This document shows positions 52,450 through 62,461 of a stretch of 64,000 nucleotides of DNA, one piece after another (position 1 is the stretch's first letter; each line of letters starts with the position of its first letter). Both the position numbers and the translations under genes were made by a program. The DNA lies in NCBI RefSeq assembly GCF_000819785.1, contig NZ_CDBK01000003.1, forward strand, positions 43,711 to 107,710. The letters run 5' to 3'. The notes beneath the pieces were generated by a model. It ran no database searches, was not told where the DNA came from, and saw nothing but the letters and a program-made list of their open reading frames with translations. This DNA comes from Aeromonas caviae. Lineage in GTDB: Bacteria; Pseudomonadota; Gammaproteobacteria; Enterobacterales; Aeromonadaceae.

Positions 52450-52599
52450 CTAGTGTTCTGCCGCTTCCGGCTGGGGCGCTTCGCTGCGCTCCCGTTGCAG
52501 TTCATCGACCCTGGCCTGCCATCTGTCCTGGGCCTGTTTTTGCCCCTGGGACTCGAACTCCTGGCGCATGGTGTCGATTTTTTGGTCAAGTTTTTCCAT
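52450..52599 (-). CDS. Small charged protein, 49 residues, unknown
   Basis: Starts MEKLDQKIDTMRQEFESQGQ; very rich in Gln, Glu, Arg and Lys with no hydrophobic segment, predicted to be one long helix or coiled coil with an acidic Pro/Ala tail. AAGGAGA lies eight bases before the ATG, which is why I call it a gene in spite of its size. No recognised family. It converges on the hydrolase gene. Confidence 0.65.
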   Translation of the reverse strand: MEKLDQKIDTMRQEFESQGQKQAQDRWQARVDELQRERSEAPQPEAAEH

Positions 52600-53157
52600 C
52601 AGGATGTCTCCTTACATCTCGGGTTACACACTGGCTGACGGCACTGTTTGGCCAACCTGCTCACCCGATTGGACACCAGGTTTTCCCCAATTGTCCAACA
52701 AAATAAACGATTGATTATGCAAAAACCAATCTAGAAAATGGGTTGAAGCTCCTTATGAAACCCCATCGGTCACCCTGAAAACGCCTGATAAAAACACTAT
52801 TTTTACCATTGATATCAATATCTTGATATTTATCACTCGCTCAATGACTCCCTTGAGATCGGCATGACGAGTGTATGCACATTTTTTTTCACAAAAATGC
52901 CCCGCTCTCCGGGCTTTGCGACCGGAAAGGCCCCCTTGTCCATCCAAAAATGCGATGGGTTATGACACAACCCATCTCTTTAATGGATAGACAATCCCCA
53001 ACCCCGGCCCTGCGGCTTGCCAACCCGACCACTAGCAGGTTCGCTTGTTACCCATCCGGGCATATCCCACCCCACTCCCGCCCCGATAAAATGAAGCCGC
53101 ACCACGCCTGCTGAGCGGGTTGTTGCCGCCCTCATCCCCTCTCGTCGGAGTCATGAC
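52600..53157. other. Long intergenic region with an AT-rich core
   Basis: 558 bp. The middle (about 52690-52880) is AT-rich, unlike its neighbours. TTGAT-N4-ATCAC at 52823-52836 resembles an FNR half-perfect site, but no gene start lies near it on either strand. Frames at 52753 (minus) and 52875 (plus) have no ribosome site. I see no gene. Confidence 0.5.
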
Positions 53158-53451
53158 ATGGATCTCTTCTGGTGGTTTGCCCTGCCCGTCGCCGCAGGCA
53201 CCTTCTATGGGTGCTATTTCTGGAACCAGCGCCATGCCCAGCCCGACTGGCTGCGCCTGCCCACCCGCGCCGACTACCTGCACCAGCATCCCGAATGCGC
53301 CATCGACGATGAACTGGGGGCGCGCTGCTGCGCCTGCGGCTCCGACAAGGTGCTGGGCCACCCCCAGACCGGCTGGCCTGATCATCGCTTTCGCCACACC
53401 TGCCTCGCCTGCGGCAAGGCGCTCTTTCGCACCGAAGAGCCCCCTGTATAA
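53158..53451 (+). CDS. Small membrane-anchored zinc-ribbon protein
   Basis: 97 residues: one N-terminal transmembrane helix (LFWWFALPVAAGTFYGCYFW) and a cytoplasmic domain with a CxxC-x20-25-CxxC arrangement (CCACGSDK and HTCLACGK), probably binding zinc. Family not recognised. GGAG eight bases upstream of the ATG. A 10-bp repeat follows the gene. Confidence 0.72.
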   Translation: MDLFWWFALPVAAGTFYGCYFWNQRHAQPDWLRLPTRADYLHQHPECAIDDELGARCCACGSDKVLGHPQTGWPDHRFRHTCLACGKALFRTEEPPV

Positions 53452-53473
53452 GCATCCACATTCGCCCTTTTTG

Positions 53474-53503
53474 TATGGCGATGTATGGCGATGTATGGCG
53501 ATG
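53474..53503. repeat. Three perfect 10-bp tandem repeats
   Basis: TATGGCGATG repeated three times without mismatch, just after the 97-residue gene. Confidence 0.9.
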
Positions 53504-53704
53504 GCAGATACTGACACCCGCAAAGCTGCAAAGAGCACATGCTCGGGACAGGGGGATGGCGCAGGCGTCCTGAGAGAGAGCGCAGACCAGGTCAGAATGG
53601 GTTGTCGTTTGTGACCCTCTTTCGTACTATTGCCCGCCACTGCAAAACCCTTTTCCGGCCCGGGCATCACGCACGGCGCGGGCCCACAAACGGATAGCGA
53701 TCCC

Positions 53705-55825
53705 ATGACATCTCTGACCCACTGCTCGGTGCTGGCGATGACGCTGGTTGCACTGCCCGCTCTCGCCTCCGGTGACGGTGACGGGTGCGGCTTCTGGCTC
53801 ACCGACTGCCCTCTCCCCACCTATCCGCTCTATCTCAACGAGAACGACACCCGGGGCAACCTGCTGATGCTGCTGGGGGATGCCCAGCATCACCCCCTCC
53901 CCTTCACCCTGCCGGCGGATCCGCTGAACGAGCGCAGTCAGCCGCTGTTCTACCTCACCCGCCTCCCCCAGCCGGAGGAGGTGGAGGACCCGGCGCTGCG
54001 CGAGCAGCTCGGCAGCCGGCTGGCCGCCTACGACCCGTCTCTCCCCCCGCTGCTCGAGCACTACGCGGGCCACGACTCCCTCTACGGCCACGCCATCTCC
54101 AACTCCCTCTCCTCGGTCAGTGCGTTTCTGGACGCCCTCGAGCAGAGCGAGGTGCCCGACCCAGAGCGCACGTCGCTGCTGCGAAGCCGTCTGCTGATCC
54201 TGGGGCAGCAGGAGAGCCCGGCCCCCGCTACCGAAATGAGCGGTGCTGCCCTGGAGTGGCAGGGGTATCTGCAGGCCGCCCGGCACTTCTACGAGAGCCG
54301 CTTCGAGGAGGCCCGCGCAGGCTTTGCCGCCTTGCAGCAGGCCAAGGCCCCCTGGGTGGCCGAGAGCGCGACCTACATGGTGATGCGCACGGAGATCAAC
54401 CTCGCGATGAAGGAGGCGAAGGACGAATACGGCGATCAGGACGTGACCAGGAGCGACAAGGAGGCCCTTCGCCGCGCCATGGCCCAGGGTCAGGCCTATC
54501 TGGCGGCCTACCCGCAAGGGCGCTACGCCAGCTCGACCAGAGGGTTGTTCAGACGCATCCAGTGGATGGCCGGTGATCTCGGCGCCCTGCGGGATGCCTA
54601 TGACGAGGCCATGGCAACCCGCCAGCCCTTGCCGGCGCTGGAGGCCCTGGTCAACGAGATCGATCTCACCCTGCTCAGTGGCGATGCCTATCGCCATCAG
54701 GCGGCCTATCAGGACTCGGCCCAGCCGACGCTGCTGTTCGTCAATGCCCTGCGGGGTCTCAGACCGACCTATGAGCGGCCGCGGGACTGGCAAGATGCCC
54801 AGTTGGACGACGCCATCGCGCACCTGCAAAAAACCGGTCACCAGGCGCAGGCGGCCTATCTCAAGGCCTACGCCCTCTTTTTGGACAAGCAGTTCGAGCA
54901 GGTGCTGGCCCTGCCCTCCCCGGGGCAGGAGGATGCCACCCTGGCATTCAGCCACCAGATGCTGCGCATCTGGGCCTGGCAGGGCATGAAGGCCTTCGAC
55001 AAGGCCGAGCAGGCCCTGATGGCACTGGTGGCCTCCCCCCTGGGTCAGGCCCAGCAGGCGTTCGTGGAGAACGTGCTGGCGGATCACTGGGTGCGCACCG
55101 GCAACACGGCCGCCATCTTCCAGCCGGGCAGCCCCATCACCCAGCTGCGCATCCGCGCGGCCGTGCTCAAGCAGGAGGCCGAACCCGCCCTGTTGCGCCA
55201 GCAAGCCAGTCAGGGCCCGAGCGCGGCGGAGCGGCAGATTGCGCTCCATACCCTGCTGGTGCGGGATCTCATCGCCAGCGACCCGGCCACCTTCTTGCAG
55301 GATGTGGCCCTCATCCCCGCCGATTACAAGGAGGCGACCCCTCCCGCCGACGCGCCCTGGGAACCCGTGCCCAACGGGGATGTGCGCCTCTCGGCGTTCC
55401 AGTGGCGCGGAGAGGGGACGCCCCAGGGCTACCACTGCCGGGATCTGACCCAGACCCTTGGCACCCTGGTGCAGCGCCCCGACGATGGTCATGCCCTCAA
55501 CTGCTTCGGGGAGTATCTGCGCAGCCGGGATCCCCATATCGACCTGTGGCAGGATCGCGAGATGATCTGGGGGCTGGCGCAAGACGAGCGCCCCACGTTC
55601 CCGAGTCGCCTCGCCCTCTATCAGGCCGTGATGGCCAACCCCAAGGCGGAGCCCGAAGACAAGAGCTATGCCCTCTATCGCGCCATCCAGTGCTATGCCC
55701 CCTCCGGCTACAACAGCTGCGACAGCCAGGAGATCCCCAAACGCACCCGGCAGGCCTGGTTCAACACCCTCAAGCAACGCTATGGCAACTCGGTGTGGGC
55801 CAGATCCCTCAAATACTACTGGTGA
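53705..55825 (+). CDS. Large exported TPR-like protein, unknown function
   Basis: 706 residues. A signal peptide (TSLTHCSVLAMTLVALPALAS) precedes a Cys-containing start (GDGDGCGFWLTDCPL). The remainder is a long run of helix pairs with repeated Ala/Leu/Tyr patterns (AARHFYESRFEEARAGFAALQQ and similar) as in TPR scaffolds. It resembles the large proteins annotated as YfiO-like in Pseudomonas; I infer a periplasmic or outer-membrane role. The start is at 53705; the longer frame from 53630 lacks a signal sequence at its front. Its stop is three bases before the next gene, suggesting one unit with the DUF3142 protein. Confidence 0.75.
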   Translation: MTSLTHCSVLAMTLVALPALASGDGDGCGFWLTDCPLPTYPLYLNENDTRGNLLMLLGDAQHHPLPFTLPADPLNERSQPLFYLTRLPQPEEVEDPALREQLGSRLAAYDPSLPPLLEHYAGHDSLYGHAISNSLSSVSAFLDALEQSEVPDPERTSLLRSRLLILGQQESPAPATEMSGAALEWQGYLQAARHFYESRFEEARAGFAALQQAKAPWVAESATYMVMRTEINLAMKEAKDEYGDQDVTRSDKEALRRAMAQGQAYLAAYPQGRYASSTRGLFRRIQWMAGDLGALRDAYDEAMATRQPLPALEALVNEIDLTLLSGDAYRHQAAYQDSAQPTLLFVNALRGLRPTYERPRDWQDAQLDDAIAHLQKTGHQAQAAYLKAYALFLDKQFEQVLALPSPGQEDATLAFSHQMLRIWAWQGMKAFDKAEQALMALVASPLGQAQQAFVENVLADHWVRTGNTAAIFQPGSPITQLRIRAAVLKQEAEPALLRQQASQGPSAAERQIALHTLLVRDLIASDPATFLQDVALIPADYKEATPPADAPWEPVPNGDVRLSAFQWRGEGTPQGYHCRDLTQTLGTLVQRPDDGHALNCFGEYLRSRDPHIDLWQDREMIWGLAQDERPTFPSRLALYQAVMANPKAEPEDKSYALYRAIQCYAPSGYNSCDSQEIPKRTRQAWFNTLKQRYGNSVWARSLKYYW

Positions 55826-55828
55826 GCC

Positions 55829-56590
55829 ATGAGCAGACCCCCTGAACGCGCCCTGCTGGCGCTGCTGCTGACGGCCCTGGCCACCCCCCTTGAGGCCAGT
55901 GTCGATGCCAGCGCCTATCACGGGTTCTGGCTCTGGTCCGCCACCCGCCACCAGCCGGTACTGGAGCAGGCCAGCACCCTCTATCTGCATCAGGGGGAGA
56001 TCCTGGACAGGCCCGGCGGCCCCCGCTTCGCCAAGCTGGGGCGGGTTCCCTCCCCCCTCAAGGCCGGGCAGGTCTGGCTGGTGGTGCGTGTCAACGCCCT
56101 CCCCCTCTCCCCCGCACACGAGCAGGTGCTGGTGCGCCTCTACGAGGGGTGGCGCGCGGCCGGGGCCAGGGTGGCGGGCATCCAGATCGACTTCGATGCG
56201 GCGACCCGCCAGCTCGATCGCTATGGCAACGCCCTGCAACAACTGCGGCGCGCCCTGCCTCCCGGGTGCAAGCTCAGCGTAACGGGGCTGCTCGACTGGG
56301 CGAAAACGGGGGACGTGGCAGAGCTCAATCGCCTGCCCGTGGACGAGCTGGTGATCCAGACCTATCAGGGCACGCGCACGGTGCCGGGCTATCAGGCCTA
56401 TCTGCCCGCCATGGCGCACCTGACCATCCCGTTCAAGGTAGGGCTGGTGCAGGATGGGGAGTGGGATCCCGCCTGGCAGACAACACTGGCCGCCTCCCCC
56501 CACTACCGGGGCGAGGTGGTCTTCCTGCTCAACCGCCCGGCGCCGATCCCGGGGACCAGCGCCCCTGTTCCCCGGCATGATGCCCACTGA
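55829..56590 (+). CDS. DUF3142-like exported protein
   Basis: 253 residues with an N-terminal signal-like segment (ALLALLLTALATPLEAS). VAGIQIDFDAATRQLDRY, LSVTGLLDW and VDELVIQTYQGTRTVPGYQAYL are the strand ends expected for a TIM-barrel of the DUF3142 type, with acidic residues (DFD) in the place where glycoside-hydrolase-like relatives have catalytic groups. Activity is unknown. Probably co-transcribed with the large TPR-like protein before it. Confidence 0.75.
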   Translation: MSRPPERALLALLLTALATPLEASVDASAYHGFWLWSATRHQPVLEQASTLYLHQGEILDRPGGPRFAKLGRVPSPLKAGQVWLVVRVNALPLSPAHEQVLVRLYEGWRAAGARVAGIQIDFDAATRQLDRYGNALQQLRRALPPGCKLSVTGLLDWAKTGDVAELNRLPVDELVIQTYQGTRTVPGYQAYLPAMAHLTIPFKVGLVQDGEWDPAWQTTLAASPHYRGEVVFLLNRPAPIPGTSAPVPRHDAH

Positions 56591-56788
56591 GACGCGGATG
56601 AACCCTATCGGGGCACAGGGGCAAGAGTGTGCCCACAACAAGCAGCAGTGGCAGACCCTGATCCGGCTGTTGGCATCCGCACCGGGCGAGATGCCGTGCG
56701 AGAGGAACGCCGCCCAAGCCACCACATCGGTCAAGCCCGCCATCGTGCTGCGCGGCGCGCGCCGTCACAAACAGGAAGAGAAACAAGG

Positions 56789-57256
56789 ATGACGTTTGTC
56801 GAGATGAACCCCACCCACCTACCGCTGGCCCTGCTGCTGGAGGCCGATCCCGCCGCGTCGCGCATCGCCGCCTACCTGCCCGGGGCCTGGGGCTTTGCCG
56901 CCCTGGCGGACAACGAGGTCGTGGGGGCCTGCGTGGCGGGCCTGATGGGGGAGCAAACCGCCGAGATCTTCAACATCGCCGTTGCCCCCAACCGCCAGCA
57001 GCAGGGCATCGGCTCCGGCCTGCTGCGCTTCGTGCTGGAGAACCTGGCCGGGAAGGGGATAGGCCGCGTCGAGCTCGGTACCGGCAGCTTCGGCCACCAG
57101 CTCACCTATTACCAGCGCCACGGCTTTCGCGTCCATGCCGTCGTGAAGGATCACTTCCTCATCCACTATCCCGAGCCCCTGATTGAGCACGGCATCCAGC
57201 ACAAGGACATGCTGCGCCTCTCCCTCGCACTGGCGCCGGGCACCGCCTCCCCCTGA
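56789..57256 (+). CDS. GNAT-family N-acetyltransferase
   Basis: 155 residues of the GCN5-related fold; acetyl-CoA binding motif [15 protein letters not shown] (Q/RxxGxG/A) is clear, followed by [20 protein letters not shown]. The substrate is unknown; it is most like small-molecule or peptide acetyltransferases. Start at 56789 after CAAGG. A frame open to 56627 is rejected. Confidence 0.85.
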   Translation: MTFVEMNPTHLPLALLLEADPAASRIAAYLPGAWGFAALADNEVVGACVAGLMGEQTAEIFNIAVAPNRQQQGIGSGLLRFVLENLAGKGIGRVELGTGSFGHQLTYYQRHGFRVHAVVKDHFLIHYPEPLIEHGIQHKDMLRLSLALAPGTASP

Positions 57257-57338
57257 TCCGAGAGGGAAGCCCCGCTCTCCCACTGATGGCCGCCCCCTGT
57301 GGTACACTCCGCCATCCCCTGTTTTTGGTAGGCATGCG

Positions 57339-58220
57339 ATGAAATCAGCCCGTCCCCGTCTCTCCCTCTCCGCCCGCCCTGACGCAGGCCGCACGGCCAG
57401 CGGGCCCACCACGGTGCCCCCATCCCAACGCCGGGAGGCCCGGCACACAGGGAGCGTCAACGAGCGCAAACCGGCCCCCGCCCCGGCGGATCGCAAGCTG
57501 CTGCTCCTGAACAAGCCCTACATGGTGCTCTGCCAGTTCACCGACGAAGGGGGCCGCGAGACCCTCAAGGATTACATCAAAGAGCCCGGCATCTATGCCG
57601 CGGGCAGGCTGGATCGAGACAGCGAAGGGCTCTTGCTGCTCACCAACGACGGCAAGTTGCAGGCACGCCTCACCCAGCCGGGAGAGAAGACCCCCAAGAC
57701 CTACTGGGTGCAGGTGGAAGGCATCCCGAGCGAGGAGAAACTGGCCGCCCTTCGCGCCGGTGTGGAACTCAACGACGGCATGACCCTGCCCGCCGGGGCG
57801 CGCATCATGGATGACCCTGCGGTATGGCCACGCAACCCGCCCATTCGCGAGCGCAGGGAGATCCCCACCTGCTGGCTGGAGATCAAAATAGTGGAGGGGC
57901 GCAACCGCCAGGTGCGGCGCATGACCGCCCACATCGGCCACCCCACCTTGCGCCTCATCCGCTACGCCATCGGGGAGTGGACCCTCGATGGGCTCTCGCC
58001 GGGAGAGAGCCGCGCCCTGCCCGCCCCCGAGCTGGCACCCGCGCCACGACCAGCCGCCGCAGCCGGGGGCACTGGCCGCAGCGTCCCCCGCACCGCCCGG
58101 CCAACAGATCAGGATCCACCCCAGGGGCGGGAGCGCCGCGGGGCAGACCCGCGCCAGGCCAATCGCAGCGGCGGGCGCACCACCGCCCGCCGTCCGGCTC
58201 GCACCAAGCCCTCTGAATGA
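57339..58220 (+). CDS. rluE: 23S rRNA pseudouridine synthase RluE
   Basis: 293-residue RsuA/RluE-family enzyme that isomerises a uridine in 23S rRNA (U2457 in E. coli). The catalytic Asp lies in [28 protein letters not shown] and [21 protein letters not shown] are also present. There is no S4 domain. Extra low-complexity Arg/Pro/Ala-rich regions lie at both ends (residues 1-50 and about 230-293), making it longer than E. coli RluE (217). In E. coli rluE also lies near icd. Confidence 0.92.
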   Translation: MKSARPRLSLSARPDAGRTASGPTTVPPSQRREARHTGSVNERKPAPAPADRKLLLLNKPYMVLCQFTDEGGRETLKDYIKEPGIYAAGRLDRDSEGLLLLTNDGKLQARLTQPGEKTPKTYWVQVEGIPSEEKLAALRAGVELNDGMTLPAGARIMDDPAVWPRNPPIRERREIPTCWLEIKIVEGRNRQVRRMTAHIGHPTLRLIRYAIGEWTLDGLSPGESRALPAPELAPAPRPAAAAGGTGRSVPRTARPTDQDPPQGRERRGADPRQANRSGGRTTARRPARTKPSE

Positions 58221-58284
58221 AGGCGACAACGGATCTGCATCGAGCGCCCCTACCGGGGCACAGCCAACAAGACAAGGAGTCCTT

Positions 58285-58752
58285 ATGAGCGATCACCCAC
58301 CGCTGCCCACCCGCCTCACCGTGGCCGCCCTGGTGCACTGGCAGGGGCGTTTCTTGCTGGTGGAAGAGGAGATTGCGGGCAAGCGCCGCTTCAACCAGCC
58401 CGCCGGCCACGTGGAGCCGGGAGAAGATCTCATCCAGGCGGCCTGCCGCGAGCTGAAGGAGGAGACCGGACTCACAGCCACGCCCACCGGCTGGCTCGGG
58501 GTCTACCTCTTCAAACCGGCGGACAGCGAGGCCACCTTTGTGCGCACCGCCGTCATCTTCGACCTTGAAAAGTCGCCCGGTCAGCACCATCCAGAGGATC
58601 CCGACGGTGACGTACTGGCCTGTCACTGGCTCAGCCTGGAGGAGATTGCCGAGTGCAAGCCCGCCCTGCGAAGCCCCCTGGTGTGGCAGTGCATCCAGGA
58701 CTATCTGGCAGGCACCAGGCTGCCGCTGTCGGCCCTCAAGGCCTTTATCTAA
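58285..58752 (+). CDS. nudJ: Nudix hydrolase NudJ
   Basis: 155-residue Nudix enzyme, called phosphatase NudJ in E. coli, where it acts on HMP-pyrophosphate and nucleoside di/triphosphates. The Nudix box is GHVEPGEDLIQAACRELKEE with the metal-binding REXXEE. ATG at 58285 with AAGGAG upstream. It precedes mnmA as in E. coli. Confidence 0.93.
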   Translation: MSDHPPLPTRLTVAALVHWQGRFLLVEEEIAGKRRFNQPAGHVEPGEDLIQAACRELKEETGLTATPTGWLGVYLFKPADSEATFVRTAVIFDLEKSPGQHHPEDPDGDVLACHWLSLEEIAECKPALRSPLVWQCIQDYLAGTRLPLSALKAFI

Positions 58753-58848
58753 GCGCCATTGGACGCTCTTTTTGACGCTATGGGGCCGAGACAAGAAAAA
58801 CGATTTCCCGCCGCCGGGCTTCCGAGGGGAACGGCGGCAGGGAGATGT

Positions 58849-58876
58849 GACCGGGGGCGCAAAACTCTGGTAGAAT
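58849..58876 (+). promoter_or_regulatory. Promoter of mnmA
   Basis: TAGAAT -10 (58871-58876) with upstream TG of an extended -10, and a weak -35 GTGACC 16 bp before it. Confidence 0.65.
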
Positions 58877-58910
58877 ACGCCCCGTTTAAACGAACTGGTA
58901 ACTTCGACTA

Positions 58911-60017
58911 ATGACAGACAACAGCCAAATCAAGGTGATCGTCGGCATGTCCGGCGGCGTGGATTCTTCCGTCTCGGCCTACCTGCTCCAGCAGCAGGGC
59001 TATCAGGTCGAAGGCTTGTTCATGAAGAACTGGGAAGAAGACGACACGGACGAGTACTGCTCTGCCGCCCAGGATTTGGCTGATGCCAAGGCCGTCTGCG
59101 ACAAGCTGGGGATGAAACTCCACACCATCAACTTCGCCGCCGAATACTGGGACAACGTGTTCGAGCACTTCCTGGAAGAGTACAAGGCGGGTCGCACCCC
59201 GAACCCGGACATCCTGTGCAACAAGGAGATCAAGTTCAAGGCGTTCCTGGAATTTGCCGCCGAAGAGCTGGGTGCCACCTACATCGCCACCGGCCACTAT
59301 GTGCGCCGTGACGACAGCACCGGCCGCCCGCGCCTGCTGCGCGGCCTCGATACCAACAAGGATCAGAGCTACTTCCTCTATACCCTGAGCGAAGCCCAGG
59401 TGGGTCAGAGCCTGTTCCCGGTCGGGGATCTGGAAAAACCCGAGGTGCGCCGCATCGCCGAGCAGCTGGATCTCATCACCGCCAAGAAGAAAGACTCCAC
59501 CGGCATCTGCTTCATCGGTGAGCGCAAGTTCAAGGACTTCCTGGCCAAATTCCTGCCCGCCCAGCCCGGTCCCATCGAAACCGTGGACGGCAAGATCATC
59601 GGCGAGCATCAGGGGCTGATGTACCACACCCTGGGCCAGCGCAAGGGGCTCGGCATCGGCGGTCGCAAAGATGCCACCGAAGAGGCCTGGTACGTGGTGG
59701 ACAAAGAGGTGGAGCGCAACACGCTCGTGGTGGCGCAAGGGGAACACCCCCGCCTCTACTCCGACGGCCTGGTCGCGAGCCAGCTCCACTGGGTGGATCG
59801 CACCCCCATTCGCGCGCCGCGCCGCTGCACCGTCAAGACCCGTTATCGTCAGGAAGACATCCCCTGCCTGATCCAGCCCATCGACGATGAGACCATCCGG
59901 GTCATCTTCGACGAGAAACAGGCTGCGGTGACCCCGGGCCAGTCCGCCGTTTTCTACGACGGGGAAGTGTGTCTGGGCGGCGGCATCATCGAACAACGTT
60001 TCAGCCATCCGGTCTAA
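58911..60017 (+). CDS. mnmA: tRNA 2-thiouridylase MnmA
   Basis: 368-residue enzyme that makes 2-thiouridine at the wobble position (U34) of tRNA-Lys, -Glu and -Gln using sulfur from IscS/Tus. P-loop SGGVDSS (14-20); catalytic Cys103 in [11 protein letters not shown] and second Cys in [12 protein letters not shown] are both present; C-terminal beta-barrel follows. No clear ribosome site precedes the ATG. Confidence 0.97.
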   Translation: MTDNSQIKVIVGMSGGVDSSVSAYLLQQQGYQVEGLFMKNWEEDDTDEYCSAAQDLADAKAVCDKLGMKLHTINFAAEYWDNVFEHFLEEYKAGRTPNPDILCNKEIKFKAFLEFAAEELGATYIATGHYVRRDDSTGRPRLLRGLDTNKDQSYFLYTLSEAQVGQSLFPVGDLEKPEVRRIAEQLDLITAKKKDSTGICFIGERKFKDFLAKFLPAQPGPIETVDGKIIGEHQGLMYHTLGQRKGLGIGGRKDATEEAWYVVDKEVERNTLVVAQGEHPRLYSDGLVASQLHWVDRTPIRAPRRCTVKTRYRQEDIPCLIQPIDDETIRVIFDEKQAAVTPGQSAVFYDGEVCLGGGIIEQRFSHPV

Positions 60018-60045
60018 GGGCTGGGCGCTCACGAGCGTCCGCGCT

Positions 60046-60135
60046 GTACTCCCTTCTCCCCTCGCGGGAGAAGGGTTGGGGATGAGGGGGTAACCACCCT
60101 CACCCTGACCCTCTCCCTGAGGGAGAGGGGACAAA
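60046..60135. repeat. Intergenic palindrome-rich element
   Basis: Two complementary-pair blocks, CTTCTCCC-CTCGC-GGGAGAAG and CCCTCTCCCT-GAGGGAGAGGG, joined by TTGGGGATGAGGG. Elements of this composition are common between genes in many proteobacteria. It follows mnmA and could end its transcript. Confidence 0.75.
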
Positions 60136-60160
60136 GAAAAACAGTACCAGGCAGCGATAC

Positions 60161-60296
60161 ATGATTGGCAACGTCCAGGCCGGATCATGGCATCGGCCGG
60201 TGAATGAACAGAACAGGGCTGTGAAGACATGGCCGACACATTCCAGGCCGGATAATGGCATCGGCCGGTGAAAGAACAGAACAGGGCTGTGAAGAT
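60161..60296 (+). repeat. Two 68-bp near-identical repeats before hflD
   Basis: The units 60161-60228 and 60229-60296 are almost identical over CCAGGCCGGATnATGG, CATCGGCCGGTGAA and GAACAGAACAGGGCTGTGAAGA. Both begin with an ATG that aligns with the hflD start at 60297. See finding. Confidence 0.9.
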
Positions 60297-60908
60297 ATGA
60301 GCGACAAATTCCAAGACAGAACCATGGCCTTCGCAGGCATCTGCCAGGCCGCCTATCTGGTGCAGAAAGTGGCCCGTGACGGCTCCTGCGACGAAGCCTC
60401 CCTGCGCGAGAGCCTGCAAAGCATTCTGGTCACCAACCCCACGCAGCCGCTGGAAGTGTTCGGCAGCCACCTGGCCATTCGCGACGGCTATCGCGCCCTG
60501 GTGGAACAGCTGGGGGCCGACGGCAGCCAGAAGAATGCCGAGCTGACCCGCTACGTGGTGAGCCTGATCGCGCTGGAGCGCAAGCTTGCCAAGCGCAAGG
60601 ACATCCTCAACATGCTGGGGGAGCGGATCAGCCAGATCGGCCGCCAGCAACAGCATTTCGATCTGCTCGACGAGCAGATCCTGGCCAACATGGCGAGCAT
60701 CTACAGCGACCTTATCAGCCCCATCGGGCCGCGCATCCAGGTGGCGGGCACCCCGCTCTTCCTGCAGCAGCCCCTGGTGCAGCACAAGGTGCGCGCCCTG
60801 CTGCTCGCAGGCATCCGCGCCGTGGTGCTGTGGCGCCAGCTCGGCGGCAGCCGTACCCAGATCATCTTCGCCCGCAAGAAGATGGTGGAACTGGCCAAAC
60901 GATTTTAA
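60297..60908 (+). CDS. hflD: High-frequency lysogenization protein HflD
   Basis: 203-residue, mostly helical membrane-associated protein; in E. coli it binds phage lambda CII. It belongs to the family defined by RTMAFAGICQAAYLVQ at the N-terminus and AGIRAVVLWRQLGGSR near the end, both present. Located between mnmA and purB as in E. coli. ATG at 60297 gives MSDKFQDRT; the in-frame 60255 lies inside the repeat and is rejected. Confidence 0.94.
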   Translation: MSDKFQDRTMAFAGICQAAYLVQKVARDGSCDEASLRESLQSILVTNPTQPLEVFGSHLAIRDGYRALVEQLGADGSQKNAELTRYVVSLIALERKLAKRKDILNMLGERISQIGRQQQHFDLLDEQILANMASIYSDLISPIGPRIQVAGTPLFLQQPLVQHKVRALLLAGIRAVVLWRQLGGSRTQIIFARKKMVELAKRF

Positions 60909-62309
<1,401 letters not shown>

Positions 62310-62325
62310 GTGATGTAACCGAACC

Positions 62326-62361
62326 GGCGGGGGCTCTGTCATGACGGCAGGGCCCCCGTTG
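62326..62361 (+). terminator. Terminator of purB
   Basis: GCGGGGGC ... GGCCCCCG imperfect hairpin followed by TTGATTTT. Confidence 0.65.
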
Positions 62362-62461
62362 ATTTTGGCCCATTTGATATGATCACCCTCTATCGGGCCA
62401 TTTCAGAGCCCTTGCCCAAGCCCGCCTTGGGCAAGCCCTCTCACAAGATACGAGAAGCACC

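Noticed and set aside
52823..52836. FNR site TTGAT-N4-ATCAC
   Set aside because: Nine of ten bases match, but no start codon or promoter lies at a sensible distance on either strand.
53627..56743. 1038-codon open frame on the - strand
   Set aside because: Antisense to the TPR-like and DUF3142 genes, which have signal peptides and family-like sequence; no ribosome site at its start.
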